A DNA stretch of 64,000 bases from Bradyrhizobium sp. RD5-C2 (lineage in GTDB: Bacteria; Pseudomonadota; Alphaproteobacteria; Rhizobiales; Xanthobacteraceae), in assembly GCF_019972155.1 (NCBI RefSeq), contig NZ_BOVL01000022.1, forward strand, positions 287,239 through 351,238, given 5' to 3'. Of the stretch, positions 41,398 through 49,381 are shown piece after piece. The notes below the pieces were generated by a model. It saw only the letters and a list, made by a program, of their open reading frames with translations. It was not told the origin of the DNA and did no database searches. Within the stretch, counting starts at the first letter, position 1; the number at the start of each line of letters is the position of its first letter. The translations under genes and the position numbers were made by a program.

Positions 41398-43458
41398 TCA
41401 GTTGAACGGCACGCGCGCCCTGGCCGAGAACGTCCAGAGCCGGGCCGTGCCGCCGAGCCCGCCATACTCCGCGCCGAGGCCGAGCATCATGCCGCCCGCG
41501 AGCCTCGTGTTCAGGCCACCCGTGACGCGGGCCGACCAGCCCTCCAGCACCAGCGTCGGGTTGACTGGGATGCCGCTCACGGCCAGCGCCGCGGCGTCGT
41601 CCCTGCTGAAATAATAGTCGCCATAGACGCCGAGATAGGGCGAGACCACCGCGGCGTCGGTCGTTGCCAGCGGATAGCTCAGCTTGACACCGCCGGATGC
41701 GCGGCCGGTGACGAAGTCACGCGCCGTCTGCAGCGTGCCGAGCGTGTCGACATAGGCGTTCTCGTGCTCCCACAGCGTGTAGAGACGTGCGGACGGCTCG
41801 ATCAGCAGGTTGCTCATCCTGTAGCTGCCGGTGAGCCCGGTCGCGAACATCCAGCGGTCGCCGTTGAAATTGCCCTGCGCCGTTCCGGCGACGCCGTTGT
41901 AGCCGATCTGAGAGAAGGTCACCGCGGCGTCGTAGCGCAGCGCCGGCGTGATCATCCAGCCGAGATAGCTGCCTGCGGTCCAGCCGTCGCCGGTGAGCTT
42001 TCCGTTGATGTCCTGGGCCGTGTAGTTGAACGTCTCATAGCCGGCGACGGCGCCGACCAGGAGGTTGGGCAGCGCCCGGTAGGTCAGTCCCATCAGGGCA
42101 TTGAGCTGGCTGCCGTAGATCGATGAACCCGTTGTGCCGACACCAGGCGAGGTCGGCGACGACCAGCGGTCGATGCCACTGCCCCTGACGTCGATCCAGA
42201 ACAGCCAGTCGCGGGGTTCACGATTGGCCGTCGTCTGGGTTTTGGGCGCCGCCTTGGTCGGCATTTGCTGGTCGATCGCCGCAAACGCATTGTCGATTCG
42301 CGAACTGTTGCCGCTGCGTCCGGGTGCGCCGGAAGTGCGATCCGGCGCATAAGCACTGCGATTCCCCGTCGCATCGGGCTGCGCCAGGCCGTCTGACGGA
42401 TCGGCCGCGAAGTTGAAGTGCATGCCGGCGCCGCCTGGTGTCATGAAGCTGCCGCCTTCGCTGAACCCTTCCGAGATCGCGTTGTCGATCGCGCCCGAGA
42501 TCGCCTGGCCGGAGTTCTGCGCCACCAGCTTGGTGATGTCGATCTGCAATGCCCGCAGCTTTACGCTGTCGGTCGGGACATTCACGCTCTGCGCCAGCGC
42601 GGGCGAGGTGCTGGCATTGAATGCGCCGCTGCCGGCATAGCTCGCCGTGATGGTGTGGCTGCCGATCTTGAGCGTCGCGATGGAGAAGCTCGCCGTGCCT
42701 GCCGCGAGCGTCGCGGTGCCGATCGGCGATCCATTGTCGCTGAAGGTCACTGTGCCGGTCGGCGTTCCTGCCAAGGCGGTGACGTTCGCCGTGAAAGTCA
42801 CCGATTGGCCAAGACTGCTCGGATTCTGCGATGAGGTCAGCGCGGTCTGGGTCGTCGTTGCGGTTGCGAAGGTGAAGCGGTCCGCCGCTGATGTCGCCGA
42901 TGTCCCGACTGCCGTCGTCACCGTGATATCCACCGTTCCCGTTCCCGCCGGCGAGGTCGCTGTGATCTGGGTGCTGGAATTGACGGTGAAGCCGGTTGCA
43001 GGGGTTGCGCCGAACGTCACAGCCGTCGCAGCGGTCAAGTCTGTGCCTGTTATGATGACCGTCGTTCCACCGCTGGTCGGGCCTGTGGTCGGCGAAATCG
43101 ACGTCACCGTCGGCGCGGACGCCACGTAGGTGTACCGATCCACGGGAGACGCGAATGACGTCCCGGACGGGTTGGTCACCGTGATATCGACTGTGCCGGT
43201 CCCGGCCGGCGCGACCGCGGTGATCCGCTCGCTCGAATTGATGACAAAGCTCGTTGCGTTGACGGCGCCGAAGCGCACCGCGGTGGCCGTGCTGAAGCTG
43301 CCGCCCGCGATGGTGACGCTGGTGCCGCCCGCGGCGGGACCTGATGTCGGGGAGATCGAGGCTATCACCGGTGCCTGCGCGCTGGCCGCGGCGACAGAGC
43401 CGAACAGCGCGGCGGCGATCACGACGAGACGCCATCCGGCGCGTCGCGCGATCGCCAT
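41398..43458 (-). CDS. Autotransporter-type outer-membrane protein with TIG repeats
   Basis: A 686-residue exported protein. The signal peptide ends 'AAASAQAP'. Two IPT/TIG Ig-like domains follow ('ISPTSGPAAGGTSVTIAG' and 'ISPTTGPTSGGTTVIITG'), then a Big_3-like Ig repeat ('TPTGTVTFSDNGSPIGT'), a linker, and a C-terminal autotransporter beta-barrel (about 420-686) ending in Phe-Asn ('ARARVPFN'). The ATG at 43458 starts the signal peptide; the frame is open to 43587. It probably displays the Ig-like part at the cell surface. No partner genes are adjacent. Confidence 0.85.
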   Translation of the reverse strand: MAIARRAGWRLVVIAAALFGSVAAASAQAPVIASISPTSGPAAGGTSVTIAGGSFSTATAVRFGAVNATSFVINSSERITAVAPAGTGTVDITVTNPSGTSFASPVDRYTYVASAPTVTSISPTTGPTSGGTTVIITGTDLTAATAVTFGATPATGFTVNSSTQITATSPAGTGTVDITVTTAVGTSATSAADRFTFATATTTQTALTSSQNPSSLGQSVTFTANVTALAGTPTGTVTFSDNGSPIGTATLAAGTASFSIATLKIGSHTITASYAGSGAFNASTSPALAQSVNVPTDSVKLRALQIDITKLVAQNSGQAISGAIDNAISEGFSEGGSFMTPGGAGMHFNFAADPSDGLAQPDATGNRSAYAPDRTSGAPGRSGNSSRIDNAFAAIDQQMPTKAAPKTQTTANREPRDWLFWIDVRGSGIDRWSSPTSPGVGTTGSSIYGSQLNALMGLTYRALPNLLVGAVAGYETFNYTAQDINGKLTGDGWTAGSYLGWMITPALRYDAAVTFSQIGYNGVAGTAQGNFNGDRWMFATGLTGSYRMSNLLIEPSARLYTLWEHENAYVDTLGTLQTARDFVTGRASGGVKLSYPLATTDAAVVSPYLGVYGDYYFSRDDAAALAVSGIPVNPTLVLEGWSARVTGGLNTRLAGGMMLGLGAEYGGLGGTARLWTFSARARVPFN

Positions 43459-43787
43459 CGACGGCAGTTTGTTGTGAAGCTCGGACGCAAGACGCGGGGC
43501 GGCCAAGCGGAAGCGAGTCCGCGCAAGGTTTGCAATCGGCAACAAAGGTAACCCCCGTCGCGCCGGTCCGCAGCAGGCGGCGCACATCTAAAAAATACGG
43601 GATTGTTGTAGTACGCTGCTCGGCAGGCGCGTCGCGGAATCTCCGCGTGCATCTGCTTTTGTGTCGCGCCGTTGCCGGGCCGCTACGTCATTGCACAATC
43701 TGAGAAGGCGTTGGCGCGCGCCATGGTTGCGATCTGGCGATCGCGCGGCGGGCTCTTCTCATTCAGCGCAGGCAAAGCGGATGATGG

Positions 43788-44606
43788 TCAGGGCCGCAGG
43801 GCCGTCGCGATCAGTGCGGTCGAGGGAATCGCGAAGGTGTCTCCGACCCGCCCGCGCTCGATCTCGGCGCGGAAGGCGCGCGCGACCGCCGCGCTCTGGT
43901 CCGCATCGAGCCCGCTCCAATGCGGCATGAACGCGAACAGTTTGTCGACGTCGGCGGGATTGGCGACATTGAGTTTGAAGTCGTGGGTGATCTCGGCGAC
44001 GACAGGATCGGAGAAGCCGGCCGCGATGACCGCAGCGCTGAGGCGGCCGGGATCGGCGAGCTCCGCGAGGCCGGTGCACGGCATCGGCGTGACGTTGTCG
44101 GGATAGAGCCGCCGGATGATCTGCGAGAGCAAGAGATACACGGCGGCGCCGTCGGCGCTTTTCCAGACCGCAATCGCCGCCGATCCGCCTGACCGCGTCA
44201 CCCGCGCCATCTCGCGCAGCCCGGCGCGCCAGTCGGGAAACAGCATCACACCGAATACCGACACCGCCGCATCGAAGGCGGCATCCGGCAAGTCGAGCGC
44301 CTGGCCGTCCATCTGCTGCGCCTCGATATTCGCCACATCATGCGCGCGGACCCGTGCCACCATGCCGGCCGAGAAGTCGATCGCGGTGACGTCGGCGCCC
44401 CTGTGCGCGGCGGCAAGCGCCGCGGCACCCGTACCGGTGGCGACGTCGAGCACCTTCGACGACGGGCCGATCGGGAGCATCGCGACCGCGGCCTCGGCGA
44501 AGTGTGTCGTGAACGGCTGCGACTGCGCCTCGTAGGTCGCGACCATCTTGTCCCAATGCGCGGGATCGTTGAACGGAAGCGGCTTCGCCTGGTCACTTGG
44601 CTGCAT
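43788..44606 (-). CDS. Class I SAM-dependent methyltransferase
   Basis: A 272-residue methyltransferase of the Methyltransf_11/UbiE-like type. Motif I is 'VLDVATGTGAAAL' at about residues 52-64, the acidic residue follows in 'VTAIDFSAGM', and the post-I motif is 'DLPDAAFDAAVSVFGVML'. The substrate is unknown. Its start lies 14 bases inside the rrf2 gene, so the two are coupled. Confidence 0.9.
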   Translation of the reverse strand: MQPSDQAKPLPFNDPAHWDKMVATYEAQSQPFTTHFAEAAVAMLPIGPSSKVLDVATGTGAAALAAAHRGADVTAIDFSAGMVARVRAHDVANIEAQQMDGQALDLPDAAFDAAVSVFGVMLFPDWRAGLREMARVTRSGGSAAIAVWKSADGAAVYLLLSQIIRRLYPDNVTPMPCTGLAELADPGRLSAAVIAAGFSDPVVAEITHDFKLNVANPADVDKLFAFMPHWSGLDADQSAAVARAFRAEIERGRVGDTFAIPSTALIATALRP

Positions 44607-45057
44607 GAATCTGGTCCTCGAGACTTTGTTTGTGTTTGGCGAGGCGGCGCTTGAAATCCTTCGCGAGCGCGTCGAGCGTGACCGCGCCGAGCCGCTTCAG
44701 GAAGATCGCCTCGACCTCGCGAAACGTACCTGACAGCGCGTCGTTGACGGCCTGTTCGACCAGGCAGCCGGGATTTTCCGAGCGATGGCCCATCGCGACG
44801 ATCGTGGGCGCGCCGACCGCGCGATAGATGTCGGCGAGCGTGATGTCGGCGGGATCGCGCGCAAGCGTCCAGCCGCCGCCATGGCCCTTCTCGGAGCGGA
44901 CCAGGCCCTGCTCGCGCAGGCCCGCCATCACGCGGCGGACGACCACCGGGTTGGTGGCCATCGCCTGCGCAAGTTGCTCCGACGTGACCGGTTCGCCCGC
45001 TCCGATCATGTGGAGCAGGCCGTGCAGGACACCGGATAGACGGCTGTCGCGTATCAT
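44593..45057 (-). CDS. Rrf2 family transcriptional regulator
   Basis: A 154-residue winged-helix regulator: 'VTSEQLAQAMATNPVVVRRVMAGLREQGLV' (helix-turn-helix, about 24-53) and 'GGGWTLARDPADITLADIYRAV' (wing and dimer helix). Only one cysteine (Cys97) is seen, so it lacks the three-cysteine Fe-S site of IscR/NsrR. It resembles the YwnA-like subgroup. It likely autoregulates together with the methyltransferase through the palindrome over its start codon. Confidence 0.92.
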   Translation of the reverse strand: MIRDSRLSGVLHGLLHMIGAGEPVTSEQLAQAMATNPVVVRRVMAGLREQGLVRSEKGHGGGWTLARDPADITLADIYRAVGAPTIVAMGHRSENPGCLVEQAVNDALSGTFREVEAIFLKRLGAVTLDALAKDFKRRLAKHKQSLEDQIHAAK

Positions 45058-45079
45058 GTAACTTCATATGTTACATGAT
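45053..45079. promoter_or_regulatory. Palindromic operator over the rrf2 start codon
   Basis: ATCATGTAAC (45053-45062) and GTTACATGAT (45070-45079) are perfect ten-base complements around seven bases. The left arm includes the ATG of the rrf2 gene (45055-45057). A bound repressor would cover the start region and likely the promoter, giving tight autorepression. Confidence 0.75.
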
Positions 45080-45185
45080 GGGCCGAGCGTCAAGAGGGGA
45101 TAGCGGACGCTGAACTTCGCGTGCCGGATTTGGCGGCGCCGCCCGTTTAATCCCCATTGGGGTCTTGAGAGGCGGGGGCGGTATC

Positions 45186-47300
45186 GTGGGCAGTGTGGCT
45201 GTTGATCGGATGTTGCTGGATGCGGTGGCGCATTATGGCGCGGGCCGCGCGATGGAGGCCGGCACGTTGTGTGGCGACATCCTGACCGCCGATCCCGATC
45301 ATATTCCGGCGCTGCATCTGTCCGCCGTCATCGCCTTTGTGACCGACCGCGCCGCCGAGGGCGCGGTGCTGCTGAACCGGGTGTTCAGCCTCGATCCGCA
45401 TCACGGACCGGCGTTCGCTACGCTCGGCGATGCGCTCGCCGTGAAGGGCGAGCACGAGGGCGCGGTGGCGGCGTTCCAGCGCGGCGTCACACTGCGGCCG
45501 AAGGATGCCGGGCTGCACATCAAGCTCGGCGTCGCGCTATGCGAGCTGTCGCGCTTCGACGAGGCCGAGGCGGCGTTTCGCCGCGCGATCGCCCTCGATG
45601 GCGGCCTGACGCGGGCGCGGTTCAACCTCGCCGTTGCGCTGGCCGGACAGCAGCGGCCGGTCGAGGCCGAGCAGGCCTATCGCGAGGTGATCGCGCGCGA
45701 TCCGGCCTATCGCGGGGTTTGGCTCAACCTCGGCAATGCGTTGACCGATCAGAAGAAGCATGACGCCGCCGCCACCGCCTATCGCCGCGGGCTCGGCGCG
45801 GATCCCGATCATCCCGGCCTGCATAGCGGCCTCGGAGCGGCCCTCTACCGGCTGGGCCGGCTTGAGGACTCAGTCCTGCACTATCGCCGGGCAATCGCGC
45901 TCGAGCCCGACAATTTCGCGCCGCGGCGCCTGCTCGCCATGGTGCTGCACGAGCTGGGCGAGCGCGAGGAGGCGGTCCGCATCTATCAGCAAGTCTCGGC
46001 CCGCGATCCGTCCGATCACGTCATCCTCAACAATCTCGGCGCCTGCCTGTTCGAGCTCGGACGGGTCGACGACGCCATCGCCTGCGCCGAACTGGCGCTG
46101 GCGCTCAAGCCGGACTATGCCGCCGCGCACACCAATCTTGGAATCATCTTCGAGGCGCAGAATCTGGTCGAGGCGGCGGTCGCCGCGCATCGGCGGGCCA
46201 TCGAGCTCGAACCCAATTACGCCAAGGGCCACGCCAATCTTGCGGTCGCGCTGCGCAATGCCGGCGAGATCGATGCGGCGCTGGTGGCCTCGCGCCGCGC
46301 CATCGCGCTCGATCCCGAACAGCCGCTGGCGCATTACAACCACGCGCATTTCCTCTTGATGAACGGCGAGTTCGAGGAGGGTTTTGAGGAGTATCAGTGG
46401 CGCCGCAAGACCAAGATGCTCAGCGAAGGCGATCCCGTGTTCGACGAGCCGGAATGGCAGGGTGAGCCGCTGGCGGGACGCACGCTGCTGCTGTTTGCCG
46501 AATACGGGCTCGGCGACGCCATCAATTTCGTCCGCTATGTGCCGATGCTGGCGGGCAGCGGCGGCCGGATCATTCTGCAGGTGCAGCCGGCGCTGGTCTC
46601 GCTGCTGCGGCCGATGCTGCCCGATGTCGCAGTGTTCGCCCGCGGCGAGCCATTGCCGCCGTTCGACCTGCAATTGCCGCTGCTGAGCCTGCCGCGAATT
46701 TTCCGCACCACCGTCGACACCATTCCTTCGGCCGTGTCCTATCTGCAGGCGGACGCCACCAAGCTCGCGCGCTGGCGCGAGGCGCTCGCCGACGTGTCCG
46801 CGCTGAAGGTCGGCGTGGTCTGGGCAGGCAATGCCAGGCACAAGGGCGACCGCCAGCGCTCGCTCCCGGCGGATGCCGTGCTGCCGCGGCTGGTCACACC
46901 TGGCGTGCAGCTCTACAGCCTGCAGAAGGAGCCGCGGCCGGACGATGCCCCGGTGCTGCGGCGTCTCGGTGCTGACGTCGTCGATCTTGCACCGACGCTC
47001 GGCGATTTCGCCGACACCGCCGCGGCCGTCTGCGCGCTCGATCTCGTCATCGCCGTCGACACCTCGGTGGCGCATCTCGCCGGCGCGCTGGGCCGCCCGG
47101 TCTGGATGCTGTGCCCCTATGCGCTCGACTGGCGCTGGCTGCGCGATCGCGCCGACACGCCCTGGTATCCGACCATGCGGCTGTTCCGCCAGGACAGACC
47201 GCAGGCCTGGGAGGGCGTGCTGACGCGGATGTCCGACGAGCTTGCACGGGTCGTGCGAGGGGAGCGGGACCTGCTGCTGCCACAGGCGTCCCGCGGCTGA
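45186..47300 (+). CDS. TPR protein with glycosyltransferase-like C-terminus
   Basis: A 704-residue cytoplasmic protein. About ten tetratricopeptide repeats fill residues 5-400 (for example 'YRGVWLNLGNALTDQKKHDA'). The C-terminal part (about 420-690) resembles GT9/O-GlcNAc-transferase-like folds: 'LLLFAEYGLGDAINFVRYV', 'VGVVWAGNARHKGDRQRSLP' and 'LVIAVDTSVAHLAGALGRPV'. GTG at 45186 follows a G-rich ribosome site; the frame extends to a TTG at 45165. It may glycosylate a protein or surface polymer; the acceptor is unknown. Confidence 0.85.
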   Translation: MGSVAVDRMLLDAVAHYGAGRAMEAGTLCGDILTADPDHIPALHLSAVIAFVTDRAAEGAVLLNRVFSLDPHHGPAFATLGDALAVKGEHEGAVAAFQRGVTLRPKDAGLHIKLGVALCELSRFDEAEAAFRRAIALDGGLTRARFNLAVALAGQQRPVEAEQAYREVIARDPAYRGVWLNLGNALTDQKKHDAAATAYRRGLGADPDHPGLHSGLGAALYRLGRLEDSVLHYRRAIALEPDNFAPRRLLAMVLHELGEREEAVRIYQQVSARDPSDHVILNNLGACLFELGRVDDAIACAELALALKPDYAAAHTNLGIIFEAQNLVEAAVAAHRRAIELEPNYAKGHANLAVALRNAGEIDAALVASRRAIALDPEQPLAHYNHAHFLLMNGEFEEGFEEYQWRRKTKMLSEGDPVFDEPEWQGEPLAGRTLLLFAEYGLGDAINFVRYVPMLAGSGGRIILQVQPALVSLLRPMLPDVAVFARGEPLPPFDLQLPLLSLPRIFRTTVDTIPSAVSYLQADATKLARWREALADVSALKVGVVWAGNARHKGDRQRSLPADAVLPRLVTPGVQLYSLQKEPRPDDAPVLRRLGADVVDLAPTLGDFADTAAAVCALDLVIAVDTSVAHLAGALGRPVWMLCPYALDWRWLRDRADTPWYPTMRLFRQDRPQAWEGVLTRMSDELARVVRGERDLLLPQASRG

Positions 47301-47324
47301 CGACCAGCCGAGGCTTCCGGTCAG

Positions 47325-49055
47325 TCACGTTGCGCTCATTCCCTGCGCGCCGCCGAGCAGCTTGGCGTTGAGCCGGCCGCCGTCGAACAGCATTTCACCG
47401 ACCGCGCCGTCGAGGTCGGAGGTTGTGACCTCTCCGCCGCCGTCGCGGATGATGCTGGCTTGGGCGAGACGGCGCATCAGCTCCTTGATGAAGGCGGCGC
47501 TGACGCCCTCGGTGCGTCGTACGGCTTCGTCGATGACAGGCTGCTCGAGCGGCAGGCCCTTGCCATAGAGCCGGACCAGCTTGCCGCGTCCGGTCTCGTC
47601 GGGCAGCGGCACTTCGATCGCCTGGTCGATGCGGCCCGGCCGGCCGGCGAGCGCACCCTCGAGCTCTTCGGGGCGGTTGGTGGTCAGCAGGAACAGGATG
47701 TCGCAATCCTCCTTCAGGCCGTCCATCTCGTTGAGCAGCTTGTTGAGCAGGGATTCCTCGCACGGTCCGCCCATATCCTCGCGGTCCCGCGCGATCAGGT
47801 CGACGTCCTCGATCACGACCATGGCCGGCTGGAGCAGGCGGGCGAGGTTCATATAGGCGCCGAGCAGCCCGACCTGTTCGGCCGTGATGATCAGCGTGGT
47901 GTGATCCGGCAGGTTGGTGGCGAGGTAGCGAATGGTGTGGGTCTTGCCGGTGCCGGGCGGGCCATACAGCAGGATGCCCTTGCGTGTCGACTGGCCGAGC
48001 TTGCGCAGCAGATCGCGGCTTTCGACAAAGCCGAGCACATTGCGGTCGAGCAGCCGCAGCGTCCGTTCCGGCAGGATCACGTCATCGCGGATAACCGTCG
48101 GCAGCCGATGCACGGTCACGCCGCGCGAACGGCCGCGATAGTCCGAACCACCCTCGAGCGAGAGTATCTTGCCGCGGTAGGATCGCGCGGCGTGGACAGC
48201 GGCTTCTAGCGCGGCAAAGGTCGGCTGTACGAAGGCATCGCCGGCCGTGCCTGCCGGCAATGCGATCTCGATCCGAACAGCGGGTTCGCGGTCATATTCA
48301 CGATGATAGGTCAGCAGCACGGCGTAGCGTAACGTGCCGGACCGGCACAGCCACAAACCGTTGACGAGACATTTCACCGGCTCGGCCTCGCCGATATCGA
48401 CGTCCTGGTACTGGGGAGGTGCGATCGCCGGCGCATTGCGGCTGTCTTTCATTAGGGACGCAAATCCAATCGTCTCGTAGCGATATTCCTCATGGATTCC
48501 GAAGAAGTGGATCGGGTCCGTGAGCAGCTTGTCGATCGCGACCTGAACGTCGGCACGCATGTGGCCTGGAAACTGGCGTGCCCGCGTCACGATCAGGTTG
48601 CGCGGCACGCCGGCGAAATGCCAGTCGAGCGCAACAAAGGCGTATCGAAACTCGTGGCTCGGCAATTCTTCCGAGCTGCGACGCGCGGCGAGCAGGCAGT
48701 CCCTGCACAGTGAGGCCGTCGTACCGGAGAGAATAATCTCCGTCACGGCTTTCGGGGCTTCGCAAAGATCGCAGGGGCGGCTGGCGTCGGCGGACTCGCT
48801 CGTGATCATCAACGGGTGGCCGTTGGAGCGGATTAGCCACTTGGCGCTGTTGAACATTGCCCGCGCGACGGCGCCCGGATAGGGGCCGCATGGAACAGCG
48901 CCCCTTGCCTCGATCAAGGCAGCGGTCGCGACGGCTTCCTGCTGGGATTTCCCGAATACCGTGCGCAGCAGGTCCTGCACGAACTCCAGCGGCGTCTCAC
49001 CGTCGTCGTGAATGAAGAGCTGGACCGGACCGTCATCGGCAAAGACGCCGTGCAT
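47325..49055 (-). CDS. ClpS-like / ClpX-type zinc finger / AAA+ ATPase fusion
   Basis: A 576-residue cytoplasmic protein joining three modules. Residues about 10-88 match ClpS ('DDGETPLEFVQDLLRTVFGK', 'CGPYPGAVARAMFN', 'NGHPLMITSES'). Residues 95-120 hold C95-x2-C98-x18-C117-x2-C120, the same spacing as the E. coli ClpX zinc finger (C15, C18, C37, C40). After a middle region (about 125-340) comes one AAA+ domain: Walker A 'GPPGTGKT' (365-372), Walker B 'VVIEDVD' (413-419), sensor 'TTN' (458-460) and 'GRPGRID' (471-477). No peptidase motif such as HExxH is present. GAGGTGA before the ATG at 49055 decides the start; in-frame ATGs at 49103 and 49106 lack a ribosome site. Confidence 0.88.
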   Translation of the reverse strand: MHGVFADDGPVQLFIHDDGETPLEFVQDLLRTVFGKSQQEAVATAALIEARGAVPCGPYPGAVARAMFNSAKWLIRSNGHPLMITSESADASRPCDLCEAPKAVTEIILSGTTASLCRDCLLAARRSSEELPSHEFRYAFVALDWHFAGVPRNLIVTRARQFPGHMRADVQVAIDKLLTDPIHFFGIHEEYRYETIGFASLMKDSRNAPAIAPPQYQDVDIGEAEPVKCLVNGLWLCRSGTLRYAVLLTYHREYDREPAVRIEIALPAGTAGDAFVQPTFAALEAAVHAARSYRGKILSLEGGSDYRGRSRGVTVHRLPTVIRDDVILPERTLRLLDRNVLGFVESRDLLRKLGQSTRKGILLYGPPGTGKTHTIRYLATNLPDHTTLIITAEQVGLLGAYMNLARLLQPAMVVIEDVDLIARDREDMGGPCEESLLNKLLNEMDGLKEDCDILFLLTTNRPEELEGALAGRPGRIDQAIEVPLPDETGRGKLVRLYGKGLPLEQPVIDEAVRRTEGVSAAFIKELMRRLAQASIIRDGGGEVTTSDLDGAVGEMLFDGGRLNAKLLGGAQGMSAT

Positions 49056-49381
49056 GGTCACCTCGAAACGCAACTGGAAACAGAAAGAACAAAATAAGAA
49101 CATCATGGCGACGGCTGTGCGTCAAGCGAAAGATTGTCCGGCTTCAGCCCTGGCGTGTGGCGCGCGGCTCGGCCGGCTCAGCCTACCGCGCCCGCCATGC
49201 GTAAACGCCGCTCAACACCTGTGACGATTGTGTTGCGGCAAATGCCAAGAGATGGTCGTCGCAGCAGCAAACTTCCGACACATCATCAAGGCGAAAAGGG
49301 GCGATCCGACATGGCGCGAGCGCGAGAGCAGTTTCCTCCTGGGGATCTGCGGTCGCGCAATTATTTTAATAAGAGGCCCTC
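49056..49381. promoter_or_regulatory. Divergent intergenic region, ClpS-AAA gene and MscS gene
   Basis: 326 bases without a supported gene. AT-rich patches occur at about 49080-49106, just before the ClpS-AAA start, and at 49357-49372 ('CAATTATTTTAATAAG'), just before the MscS start. These are the likely promoter cores. No clear operator dyad was noticed. Confidence 0.4.
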
